This document shows positions 26,550-34,709 of a stretch of DNA of 64,000 nucleotides, in pieces. The DNA comes from Enterocloster bolteae. Its GTDB lineage: Bacteria > Bacillota > Clostridia > Lachnospirales > Lachnospiraceae. The position numbers and the translations under genes were made by a program. The stretch is taken from the NCBI RefSeq assembly GCF_002234575.2, contig NZ_CP022464.2, forward strand, positions 3,968,001 to 4,032,000, in the 5' to 3' direction. Within the stretch, counting starts at the first letter, position 1. Each line of letters begins with the position of its first letter. The notes beneath the pieces were generated by a model. It saw only the letters and a list, made by a program, of their open reading frames with translations. It did no database searches and was not told the DNA's origin.

Positions 26550-28685
26550 TTAATCCTCCCCCAAAGTCAATATCTGTCCGGGCCGGGCCGCCCGTTCCCG
26601 CGGTGCCTTCGCATGGATGGCCCGCAGCACCCGCCGTCTCAGGCTCTTCTGGGAATGGGGCCTTCCCGCAAAATCATCCGCCCCCAGCTCCATTGCCCGG
26701 TCCTCCATAGCCTCGTTCTGCGGGCCTGTGGCAATGACCGGTATATCCGGATCCATCTTTTCCCTCTGAAGTACCTCCAGCACGGAAAAACCATCTGTCC
26801 CTGAAAGGGTCAGGCTGAGAATCACAGCGGCAATCCTGCTTTTACTGTCAGCCATACATCTTAAGGCCGCCTTGCCGTCCCCAGCCTCCATCACCTGAAA
26901 GCTTCCCTCAAAGGTTTCCCTAACATTCCTGCGGTAACAGGCGTCCTCGTCCGCGACCAGAAGAACAGGAAACGGCTGAGACTCCCGGAGGTTTTCATCG
27001 CCCATCCCCTCCTGCTCCATGGCTGTATGTCCGTCTCTGAGCAGTTCCTCGAATTCATTTATGGGCATTGGACGGGCAAAATAATACCCCTGCACATAGT
27101 CGCAGTCCGCCTTCTTAAGGCGCTCCAGCTGCTGCCTGGTCTCCACTCCTTCTGCCACCACGCTCAGGTCCATCCACCGGGCCAGCTCCATGATAAAATG
27201 GAGGATTCCGCCGTCATCCGGCCCTGCGGCCTCATCCTGGATAAACTTCATGTCCAGCTTAAGGATATCCACTGGCATTTTGCCCAGCATATTGAGGGAG
27301 GAATATCCGCTTCCGAAATCATCCATCTCAATGACAAAGCCCAGTTCCCTCAGATAACCCACTGTCTCGATTACCTGCTCAGGGTTTTCGGTGTACGCGC
27401 TTTCCGTTATCTCCAGGTGAAGCCGTGACGGCTGCAGCCTGTATCGGCGCACGATTCCAAGCAGCATGTCTGCCAGGTCCTTATGGTAGATATCCGCCCT
27501 GGATACATTGACGGACACAGGGATGGGAGGATATCCTCTGTTGTCCCATTCCCTGAGGACGGATGCAGCCCGTTCCCACACATACTGGTCCAGCTTTGTG
27601 ATGAAACCGTTTTGTTCAAACAAGGGAATGAACTCTCCGGGGGACTGGAATCCCCACACCGGATGTCTCCACCGGACCAGGGCCTCTGCCCCTGAAAGCC
27701 TGTGGTCTTTAATCCTGTACTTGGGCTGCAGATAAACCTCAAACTGCTTCTTCGCAAGGGCCGGCTCCATGCTGTCCGTTATGGCCTGCTCCCTTAAAAG
27801 ACGGTTGCGCAGCTGGTCGTCATAGGCCGCGAAATACGTTCCATACCGTCCCTTAATGCTGCGGGCAGCCAAAAGAGCCCGGTCACACATCTGCTCTACA
27901 GACACATTCCGGTCAGCCACCTGGTATATTCCCCACTTCATCACCACATTCCTGGCATTTGGAAGGGTATTCACCCTGGCATTGCACCGGATGAACAGCT
28001 CATCCGTGTACTCCCACCGCCGTTCCAGAAGGCAGGCAAACTGGTCCGCGTGAAAATGACCGCAGATTCCATTCTTCCCGGCCACCTTTTTATAAAGCCT
28101 GCCAATCTCATTTAGCAGATGGTCCCCGGCAGGAATGCCGAATATATCATTAATCAGTTTGAAATTCACGATATCGGAGCAAATGATATCATACTCCCTG
28201 TCAGGATGCTGCATCAGAGTTTCCCTTACCCGCTGGTAAAAAAATTCCTTGCTGTAGAGCCCTGTAAGCCTGTCATACTGAACCAGATTAATCATGGCAG
28301 CCGTTTCCCTCAAATGGATGATACTGGCCACCCTGTGCAGAATCACCTGGGACTTGTAGGGCTTCGCAACAAAATCAGCCGCGCCGTGTGACAGCGCCGC
28401 AACCTCATCAGATTCGCTGTCGCTCTGGGTTGTTACGATTACCGGAATAGATGAAAAGGAAGAATCCGCTTTGATATGAGAAAGAAATGTATATCCGTCC
28501 ATAACAGGCATGACGATGTCCAGTAAAATAAGAGAAACCATCTCCCCATATTCACGCAGGACAGACAGTGCTTCCGCTCCATTACCGGCTTCCAGCACTT
28601 TATATTGGGGCGACAGGATTTCCCTTAATATCATTCGGTTTATTTCATTGTCTTCCACGACCAAAATTTTCTTCTGTGAAATCAT
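26550..28685 (-). CDS. Response regulator with degenerate GGDEF, EAL and second receiver
   Basis: About 711 residues: receiver (phospho-acceptor in LILLDIVMPV, about 5-120), GGDEF-like domain (about 140-290), EAL domain (about 305-545) and a C-terminal receiver-like domain. The GGDEF site is replaced by HADQF, so it probably cannot make c-di-GMP. The EAL domain keeps EALVRW, LEITES, MDDFGSG, LKLDMKF and AEGVET, so phosphodiesterase activity is plausible. The second receiver has LSLTLSG where the aspartate should be and is likely non-phosphorylatable. I start at 28685 because this aligns with the paralogue at 43897-46497. It is the first gene of the five-gene signalling operon. Confidence 0.85.
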   Translation of the reverse strand: MISQKKILVVEDNEINRMILREILSPQYKVLEAGNGAEALSVLREYGEMVSLILLDIVMPVMDGYTFLSHIKADSSFSSIPVIVTTQSDSESDEVAALSHGAADFVAKPYKSQVILHRVASIIHLRETAAMINLVQYDRLTGLYSKEFFYQRVRETLMQHPDREYDIICSDIVNFKLINDIFGIPAGDHLLNEIGRLYKKVAGKNGICGHFHADQFACLLERRWEYTDELFIRCNARVNTLPNARNVVMKWGIYQVADRNVSVEQMCDRALLAARSIKGRYGTYFAAYDDQLRNRLLREQAITDSMEPALAKKQFEVYLQPKYRIKDHRLSGAEALVRWRHPVWGFQSPGEFIPLFEQNGFITKLDQYVWERAASVLREWDNRGYPPIPVSVNVSRADIYHKDLADMLLGIVRRYRLQPSRLHLEITESAYTENPEQVIETVGYLRELGFVIEMDDFGSGYSSLNMLGKMPVDILKLDMKFIQDEAAGPDDGGILHFIMELARWMDLSVVAEGVETRQQLERLKKADCDYVQGYYFARPMPINEFEELLRDGHTAMEQEGMGDENLRESQPFPVLLVADEDACYRRNVRETFEGSFQVMEAGDGKAALRCMADSKSRIAAVILSLTLSGTDGFSVLEVLQREKMDPDIPVIATGPQNEAMEDRAMELGADDFAGRPHSQKSLRRRVLRAIHAKAPRERAARPGQILTLGED

Positions 28686-28967
28686 CGTTTCATACCTTTG
28701 CCCGGCCTTTACCTGCCGATGATACTGCTTATCCTGCGGCAAAACCAGGCTTCCTCTTCATTTCCTTATAAATATATATCGTGGTTTCACCAAAATAGAC
28801 GTTCTTTTGACAAATTTCCAATGGTTTAAATATAACAAAAACAGGTAGAAAATGCAATAGGACGCTACAGAAACCAGCTCGTATGTGCATGCACCATTTT
28901 CATCACTCCGGCACTTTTTTGTATATATTGCACAATAAAGCATCTTCAATTTTCTCAATTTTTGCCA
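28686..28967. other. AT-rich non-coding stretch between divergent operons
   Basis: This AT-rich stretch holds the promoter side of the minus-strand signalling operon. A 10-bp palindrome GTGCATGCAC lies near 28884-28893. I see no convincing gene; short frames here are AT-rich and lack ribosome sites. To the right come the promoter, aptamer and terminator of the xdh operon, annotated separately. Confidence 0.5.
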
Positions 28968-28996
28968 TAGACTAAAACTTTTTTAGGTACTATAAT
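28968..28996 (+). promoter_or_regulatory. Promoter of the xdh operon
   Basis: TAGACT (28968-28973, four of six matches to TTGACA) and a perfect TATAAT (28991-28996) are separated by 17 bases. Predicted transcription starts near 29003, about 30 bases before the P1 stem of the riboswitch. Confidence 0.6.
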
Positions 28997-29032
28997 TCTT
29001 TTTAAGATAACAATTTAACATTTCTTTTGCCA

Positions 29033-29096
29033 ATATGTATATCCTGGGGATTGGCCCAGAGTCTCTACCAACTACCGCAAAGAGTTGGCTACATAT
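29033..29096 (+). promoter_or_regulatory. Purine (guanine-class variant) riboswitch aptamer
   Basis: The secondary structure fits a purine aptamer. P1 is ATATGTA (29033-29039) with TACATAT (29090-29096); P2 is CTGGG (29044-29048) with CCCAG (29055-29059); P3 is CAACT (29069-29073) with AGTTG (29083-29087). Loop L2 ends in GG and loop L3 contains CCGCAAA, allowing the usual loop-loop contact. The conserved TCTACC of J2/3 is present, and the ligand-pairing position is C (29089), as in guanine-type members. Differences from the guanine consensus: J1/2 and J2/3 each look one base shorter, L2 is six bases, the position matching U48 is C, and the position matching A73 is G. The ligand is therefore uncertain within the purine group. 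Confidence 0.8.
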
Positions 29097-29120
29097 CTTA
29101 ATGTAGCCAGCTCTTTTTTT
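29082..29120 (+). terminator. Riboswitch expression platform: intrinsic terminator overlapping the aptamer
   Basis: GAGTTGGCTACAT (29082-29094) pairs with ATGTAGCCAGCTC (29101-29113), 13 bp with one G-U, and is followed by seven T (29114-29120). The 5' arm is made of the 3' strands of aptamer P3 and P1. Folding of the ligand-bound aptamer should therefore block the terminator, predicting ligand-induced read-through into xdhA. Confidence 0.85.
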
Positions 29121-29178
29121 CTGTTTGTGTAAAGATTCGCACCAAAATTGGCAGGAAAAGTAAGGAGGAAATCAAAAA

Positions 29179-31605
29179 ATGAATATTGTAGGGCAGCAAG
29201 TAAAACGTGTTGATGCTTACGGGAAGGTGACCGGGGAGGCCAAGTACACCGCGGATCTGGAACCGAGAGACATCCTGCACGGTAAGGTCGTGCACTCTAC
29301 CATTGCCAACGGCCTGGTCAAAAGCTTTGACTTGACAGAGGCCTATCAGGTTCCTGGTGTGGTGAAGATTGTCACATGCTTCGATGTTCCCGACTGCCAG
29401 TTTCCTACGGCAGGCCATCCGTGGAGCGTGGAAAAGAAGCATCAGGATATCTGTGACAGGAAAATACTGAACCAGAGGGTCCGCCTTTACGGGGACGATA
29501 TTGCGGCTGTCATCGCTGAGGATGAGGTGGCCGCGGCCAGGGCAGCCCGCCTGATTAAGGTGGAATATAAAGAATATACTCCTATTGTTACAGTGGAAGC
29601 AGCCATGGCAGAGGATGCCACTCCCCTGCACCCGGATCTCAGGAAGGACAATGTGATCGTACACTCCCACATGACCATGGGTGACAGTGAATTCACCTAT
29701 GAGAGAGGACTTGAGAAAGCCGGGTCCGGTTACGGGCCTGAGGAAATCATTTCCCTGGAAAAGGAATACGATACCCCGAGGATTTCCCACTGCCACATAG
29801 AGCTGCCTGTCTCATGGGCCTATGTGGACACCAACGGTAAGATAACCGTGGTATCCTCCACCCAGATTCCCCACATAGTCAGGCGCTGTACAGCCCAGGC
29901 CCTGGGGGTTCCAATCGGAAGAGTCCGCATTATAAAGCCTTACATCGGAGGCGGCTTCGGCAACAAGCAGGACGTGCTCTATGAACCCTTAAACGCATTC
30001 CTGACCATGTCCGTCGGCGGACGGCCTGTCAGGCTGGAAATCAGCCGGGAGGAAACTATCTCCGGCACCCGTACCCGTCACGCCATCAAAGGAAAATGCA
30101 GGGGCCTTGTGACAAAGGACGGCCGCATCCTGGCCAGGAAGCTGGAGGCCTATGCCAACAACGGCGCCTATGCATCCCACGGCCACGCCATCTGCGCTAA
30201 CTGCGGCAATGTGTTCAAGGACCTTTACAGAGACGAGCTGGGTACCGAGGTGGACTGCTTCACCGTATACACCTCCTCTCCCACGGCCGGCGCCATGAGA
30301 GCCTACGGCATTCCCCAGGCAGCATGGTTCGCGGAATGTCTCACCGATGATCTGGCAGACGCCATTGGCATGGATCCCTGTGAATTCAGGCTGAAAAACT
30401 GCATGGAGGATGGTTTCGTGGACCCGGCCAACGGCATCACCTTCCATTCTTACGGTCTGAAAAAATGCATCGAGGAAGGGCGACGACACATACGCTGGGA
30501 CGAGAAATGGAGCGCATACCGCAATCAGACCGGCCCGGTCCGAAAAGGTGTGGGCATGGCTATCTTTTGTTATAAGACAGGCGTGCATCCCATCTCCCTT
30601 GAAACAGCTTCCGCCCGCATGATACTCAACCAGGACGGCTCCATGCAGCTGTGCATGGGCGCCACGGAGATCGGCCAGGGAGCCGACACCGTATTCACCC
30701 AGATGGCTTCCCAGACAACCGGCATAGCCTTTGACAAGGTCTACATCGTATCCACCCAGGACACGGACGTGACCCCCTTTGACACCGGGGCCTATGCATC
30801 CCGCCAGACCTATGTGTCCGGCATGGCCTGCAGGAAATGCGGCGAGGAATTCCGACTTAAGATACTGGAATACGCTGCTTACATGCTGAGCCACGATGTA
30901 AGCGACCTATCCAAAACAGTATACGCTGACCAAGTAAAGGCTGCCGCTGCCCTGCTCAGGGAGACACTGGGACTTAAGGAAGGGGAGCTGGTATCACCGG
31001 ATATGCTGGACATAGAAAACAGTAAGATTGTGGTAAGCGGCGGGGAGCCCGTGCTCTTCGACCTGTCCGTGGTAGCGGACACCGCCTTCTATTCCCTGGA
31101 CCGTTCCGTACATATCACAGCCGAGGTCACTAACCAGTGCAAGGACAACACATTTTCCTCCGGCTGCTGCTTTGTGGAAATCGAGGTGGACATTCCCCTT
31201 GGTCTGGTAACGGTAAAGGATATCATCAATGTCCATGACTCCGGAATCCTCATCAATCCGCTGACCGCCAGGGCCCAGGTCCACGGCGGCATGAGCATGG
31301 GACTGGGATACGGGCTTTCGGAGGAGCTGCTGGTGGATGAAAAGACAGGCAGGCCCTTAAACAATAACCTGCTGGATTACAAGATTCCAACCGCCATGGA
31401 CACGCCGGACTTAAACGTGGCGTTCATTGAGCTGGAGGACCCCACCGGCCCTTACGGTAACAAATCCCTGGGCGAGCCTCCTGCCATTCCGGTGGCCCCC
31501 GCCATCCGCAACGCCATCTTAAACGCCACCGGAGTCCAGATGGATGTGACTCCCATGACCGCTCAGCGGCTCATTGAAAAATTCAAAGAAAAAGGTCTGA
31601 TATAA
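29179..31605 (+). CDS. xdhA: Xanthine dehydrogenase-type molybdenum-binding subunit
   Basis: An 808-residue molybdopterin hydroxylase large subunit. It has the aldehyde oxidase/xanthine dehydrogenase a/b hammerhead at the N-terminus, then molybdenum cofactor motifs GGGFGNKQD, MRAYGIPQ, EIGQGADT, and near the C-terminus the active-site glutamate motif LGEPPAIPVAPAIRNA. It oxidises a purine or similar N-heterocycle using water, passing electrons to the FeS and FAD subunits. AAGGAGG precedes the ATG. It heads an operon with xdhB, xdhC and an NCS2 purine permease behind a purine riboswitch, which strongly supports a purine substrate such as hypoxanthine or xanthine. Confidence 0.92.
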   Translation: MNIVGQQVKRVDAYGKVTGEAKYTADLEPRDILHGKVVHSTIANGLVKSFDLTEAYQVPGVVKIVTCFDVPDCQFPTAGHPWSVEKKHQDICDRKILNQRVRLYGDDIAAVIAEDEVAAARAARLIKVEYKEYTPIVTVEAAMAEDATPLHPDLRKDNVIVHSHMTMGDSEFTYERGLEKAGSGYGPEEIISLEKEYDTPRISHCHIELPVSWAYVDTNGKITVVSSTQIPHIVRRCTAQALGVPIGRVRIIKPYIGGGFGNKQDVLYEPLNAFLTMSVGGRPVRLEISREETISGTRTRHAIKGKCRGLVTKDGRILARKLEAYANNGAYASHGHAICANCGNVFKDLYRDELGTEVDCFTVYTSSPTAGAMRAYGIPQAAWFAECLTDDLADAIGMDPCEFRLKNCMEDGFVDPANGITFHSYGLKKCIEEGRRHIRWDEKWSAYRNQTGPVRKGVGMAIFCYKTGVHPISLETASARMILNQDGSMQLCMGATEIGQGADTVFTQMASQTTGIAFDKVYIVSTQDTDVTPFDTGAYASRQTYVSGMACRKCGEEFRLKILEYAAYMLSHDVSDLSKTVYADQVKAAAALLRETLGLKEGELVSPDMLDIENSKIVVSGGEPVLFDLSVVADTAFYSLDRSVHITAEVTNQCKDNTFSSGCCFVEIEVDIPLGLVTVKDIINVHDSGILINPLTARAQVHGGMSMGLGYGLSEELLVDEKTGRPLNNNLLDYKIPTAMDTPDLNVAFIELEDPTGPYGNKSLGEPPAIPVAPAIRNAILNATGVQMDVTPMTAQRLIEKFKEKGLI

Positions 31606-31615
31606 GGAGAAGGTT

Positions 31616-32506
31616 ATGTTTGATATCAAATCATTTTATGAGGCCAAGGATGTGGCCGACGCCATAAATGCCCTGGTAAAAAATCCTGACGCTGAAATCA
31701 TAAGCGGCGGTACAGACGTTCTGATTCGTGTCAGAGAGGGAAAGGATGCCGGAAGATCCGTTGTATCCATTCATAATATAGAAGCATTAAAGGGAGTCCG
31801 CCTCCTTGATGACGGAGATCTGTGGATAGGCGCAGGCACTGCATTTTCCCATATCACCAACGATGCCCTGATCCAGAAATACATACCCATGCTTGGGGAC
31901 GCCGTGGACATGGTAGGCGGTCCGCAGATACGCAATACCGGTACTATCGGCGGCAATATCTGCAATGGAGCCACCTCCGCAGACTCTGCTTCCACCATGT
32001 GGACCCTGGAGGCAGATGTGCTGTTAGAGGGTCCTGAGGGCAAACGCAGGGTGCCGGTCTGTGAATTCTATACAGGTCCCGGACGGACGGTCCGCGACCG
32101 GACCGAGGTCTGTACCGGTTTCCTGGTACACAGGGACAGCTTCGAAGGCTGGAGCGGCCATTACATCAAGTACGGCAAGAGAAAAGCCATGGAAATTGCC
32201 ACCCTGGGCTGTGCGGTGCGTGTAAAGCTGAGCCAGGATAAGAAGCGGATTGAGGATGTCAGGCTGGGATACGGCGTGGCTGGTCCCACTCCCCTGCGAT
32301 GCAGGAAGGCGGAGGATGGTTTAAAGGGTCGCGCAGTTAATGACAGTGAGGCTGTCCTGGCGTTCGGCAAGGCTGCACTGGAAGAAGTGAATCCCCGCTC
32401 CTCATGGAGGGCGTCAAAGGAATTCCGTCTGCAGCTCATTGAAGAATTATCCAAACGGGCCCTGGCAGAGGCAATAAAAAAAGCAGGAGGTGCGATCAAT
32501 GCTTAA
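31616..32506 (+). CDS. xdhB: Xanthine dehydrogenase-type FAD-binding subunit
   Basis: A 296-residue FAD-binding subunit of the xanthine dehydrogenase family. FAD contacts are visible as ISGGTDVLIRV near residue 29 and IGGNICNGATSADS at 111-124; a CO-dehydrogenase flavoprotein C-terminal domain follows from about residue 175. It passes electrons from the [2Fe-2S] subunit to NAD+ or another acceptor. It begins ten bases after xdhA and overlaps xdhC by eight bases, as in E. coli xdhABC. Confidence 0.92.
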   Translation: MFDIKSFYEAKDVADAINALVKNPDAEIISGGTDVLIRVREGKDAGRSVVSIHNIEALKGVRLLDDGDLWIGAGTAFSHITNDALIQKYIPMLGDAVDMVGGPQIRNTGTIGGNICNGATSADSASTMWTLEADVLLEGPEGKRRVPVCEFYTGPGRTVRDRTEVCTGFLVHRDSFEGWSGHYIKYGKRKAMEIATLGCAVRVKLSQDKKRIEDVRLGYGVAGPTPLRCRKAEDGLKGRAVNDSEAVLAFGKAALEEVNPRSSWRASKEFRLQLIEELSKRALAEAIKKAGGAINA

Positions 32507-32999
32507 GATTGTACACATGAAAGTAAATGGTAAAGAAGTGGAACTGGCTGTGGATGAGAGGGAATCCCTGCTCGATACCCTGCGCCAGCGTCTGGGGCTT
32601 ACATCCGTGAAAAAGGGCTGCGAGGTCGGGGAATGCGGTGCCTGTACCGTTCTGGTAAACGGAGAAGCCATAGACAGCTGTATCTACATGACCTTATGGG
32701 CCGAGGGAAAAAGCATCATGACAGTGGAAGGTTTAAAGGGGCCCAACGGGGAATTGTCACCCATTCAGAAGGCATTTATCGAGGAGGCAGCCGTACAGTG
32801 CGGCTTCTGTACTCCCGGCCTTATCATGAGCGCGGTGGAGATTGTGGGAACCGGAAAAAAATACAACCGGGAAGAGCTTAAGAAGCTGATATCCGGGCAT
32901 CTGTGCAGATGTACCGGCTATGAGAACATTCTCAACGCCATGGAACGGATTGTGGAGGAGGTATATCAGGTCAGCCACAAAACCGGCGGGACCGATTAA
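32499..32999 (+). CDS. xdhC: Xanthine dehydrogenase-type [2Fe-2S] subunit
   Basis: A 166-residue two-cluster ferredoxin subunit. All eight cluster cysteines are visible: C41, C46, C49 and C61 for the plant-type cluster, and C101, C104, C136 and C138 (QCGFCTPG and HLCRCTGY) for the second. I start at the ATG at 32499, eight bases after AGGAGG; the GTG at 32490 lies inside that site. It bridges electron flow between the molybdenum and FAD subunits. Confidence 0.93.
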   Translation: MLKIVHMKVNGKEVELAVDERESLLDTLRQRLGLTSVKKGCEVGECGACTVLVNGEAIDSCIYMTLWAEGKSIMTVEGLKGPNGELSPIQKAFIEEAAVQCGFCTPGLIMSAVEIVGTGKKYNREELKKLISGHLCRCTGYENILNAMERIVEEVYQVSHKTGGTD

Positions 33000-33025
33000 C
33001 TATCATTTTATAGGGGGAACCAATC

Positions 33026-34366
33026 ATGAACAGCAATACCAATTGCAGTATCAACAACATATACAAACTGGAGGGAAGGGTGCCAATCGCCAAAGCCATC
33101 CCCTTCGGCCTCCAGCACATCCTGGCCATGTTCGTCTCCAACCTTGCGCCTATTACCATCATAGCAGGAGCGGCACAGCCTGCCCTGAGCCAGGCCCAGA
33201 CAGCCATTCTGCTCCAGAACGCAATGTTTGTGGCAGGCATCGCCACTATGATTCAGCTGTATCCCATATGGCGGATTGGCTCTAAGCTTCCCGTTGTCAT
33301 GGGCGTCAGCTTTACCTTCGTCACCGTTCTCAGCACCATTGCAGCCAACTACGGTTATCCCGCTGTGGTGGGAGCCGTGCTCATAGGCGGTATCTTTGAA
33401 GGTACCCTGGGACTTCTGGCCAAATACTGGCGCAGAATCATTACCCCAGTGGTGGCTGCCTCTGTGGTTACAGCTATCGGATTTTCCCTTTTCACAGTGG
33501 GCGCCAGGTCCTTTGGCGGCGGATATGCAGACGACTTCGGTTCCGCCCAGAACCTGATTCTGGGTACCATCACCCTTCTGACCTGTCTTCTGTGGAACAT
33601 CTTTGCAAAAGGATACTTAAAACAGCTGTCCGTACTGGCTGGACTGATTGTGGGGTATGTAATCGCCATCTTCCTTGGGAAAGTGGATTTAAGCCTGATT
33701 ATGTCCGGCGGAATCATTTCCTTCCCTCATCTGCTTCCCTTTATGCCCGAGTTCCATGCAGGGGCCATTATCTCGGCCTGCATCATCTTTCTTGTATCTG
33801 CGGCAGAGACCATAGGCGACACCTCGGCCCTGGTTTCAGGCGGCTTAAACCGTGAAATCACGGGAAAAGAAATATCCGGCTCCCTGGCCTGCGACGGCTA
33901 CGCATCCGCCCTTTCCACTGTATTCGGATGTCCGCCTGTAACCTCATTCTCCCAGAATGTGGGCCTGGTGGCCATGACAAAGGTGGTCAACCGTTTCACA
34001 ATCATGACAGGGGCGGCCTGCATGATTTTAGCCGGACTCCTTCCGCCTGTGGGAAACTTTTTTGCTTCCCTGCCTCAGGCCGTGCTTGGCGGATGCACCA
34101 TCATGATGTTCGGCACCATTCTTACCTCCGGCGTACAGATGATTGCCAAATGCGGTTTTTCTCAGAGAAACATAGTCATTGTCTCCCTCTCCCTGGCAGT
34201 GGGCATCGGTTTTACCACAGCCAGCGAAATCGGGATCTGGGATATCTTCCCTGAATTGGTCCAGTCTGTATTTTCGGCCAATGTGGTTGCGGTTGTATTT
34301 GTGGTCTCCGTATTTTTAAGCCTGGTGCTTCCAAAGGATATGGATATCAAGACCCTGGAAGGGTAA
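33026..34366 (+). CDS. NCS2 family uracil/xanthine permease
   Basis: A 446-residue membrane transporter of the nucleobase-ascorbate (NCS2) family, with about 14 hydrophobic segments. The NAT signature is present as QNVGLVAMTK (Q-N-x-G-x4-T). Bacterial members import xanthine, uric acid or uracil with protons. Position as fourth gene of the xdh operon argues for purine uptake, supplying the dehydrogenase. The ribosome site is a G-rich run before the ATG. A strong terminator follows 13 bases after the stop. Confidence 0.92.
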   Translation: MNSNTNCSINNIYKLEGRVPIAKAIPFGLQHILAMFVSNLAPITIIAGAAQPALSQAQTAILLQNAMFVAGIATMIQLYPIWRIGSKLPVVMGVSFTFVTVLSTIAANYGYPAVVGAVLIGGIFEGTLGLLAKYWRRIITPVVAASVVTAIGFSLFTVGARSFGGGYADDFGSAQNLILGTITLLTCLLWNIFAKGYLKQLSVLAGLIVGYVIAIFLGKVDLSLIMSGGIISFPHLLPFMPEFHAGAIISACIIFLVSAAETIGDTSALVSGGLNREITGKEISGSLACDGYASALSTVFGCPPVTSFSQNVGLVAMTKVVNRFTIMTGAACMILAGLLPPVGNFFASLPQAVLGGCTIMMFGTILTSGVQMIAKCGFSQRNIVIVSLSLAVGIGFTTASEIGIWDIFPELVQSVFSANVVAVVFVVSVFLSLVLPKDMDIKTLEG

Positions 34367-34378
34367 AGATTGTCTGCG

Positions 34379-34432
34379 GGAGCTGCTGCTCCATAGATGA
34401 GTCATCATTTATGGAGCAGCAGCTCCTTTTTT
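34379..34432 (+). terminator. Terminator of the xdh/permease operon
   Basis: GGAGCTGCTGCTCCATA (34379-34395) pairs perfectly with its complement at 34410-34426 and is followed by TTTTTT. It closes the four-gene purine operon. Confidence 0.92.
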
Positions 34433-34709
34433 ATTTCTGTTTTTCTTTCATCTAAAGTCTTTTAACTATCGTTATTCTTTTTTAAGTATAACGTTATTAT
34501 ACAACACTTTTTATTATATGTCACCTGTTTTTTATATTTTGCTGCTTTGTTCTGCCTATGTCCTGCTCCGGCGAATATACTTGTCATTTTTTTATATTAT
34601 CCCCACTTTTTCATCACTTTTTCAATTATTTTGCACAAATACCTGTCTTTTTTTTCCAATACATGGTACAATCTGTATAAATATTCAACACCAATCAGGG
34701 GGAAATATT
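34433..34709 (+). promoter_or_regulatory. AT-rich upstream region and promoter of glgC
   Basis: The stretch is rich in T-runs and holds no convincing gene. A perfect 10-bp palindrome ATAACGTTAT lies at 34488-34497. An extended -10 element TGGTACAAT (34664-34672) could start transcription near 34679, about 30 bases before the glgC ATG. A frame open from 34518 runs into glgC but has no ribosome site. Confidence 0.45.

Noticed and set aside
29989..30894. 301-codon minus-strand frame antisense to xdhA
   Set aside because: xdhA is intact with cofactor motifs; antisense frame has no motif or ribosome site.
34518..34709. N-terminal extension of GlgC
   Set aside because: The 64 extra codons are Phe/Leu/Cys-rich, come from a T-rich leader and lack a ribosome site, while the ATG at 34710 has a good one and matches the family start.
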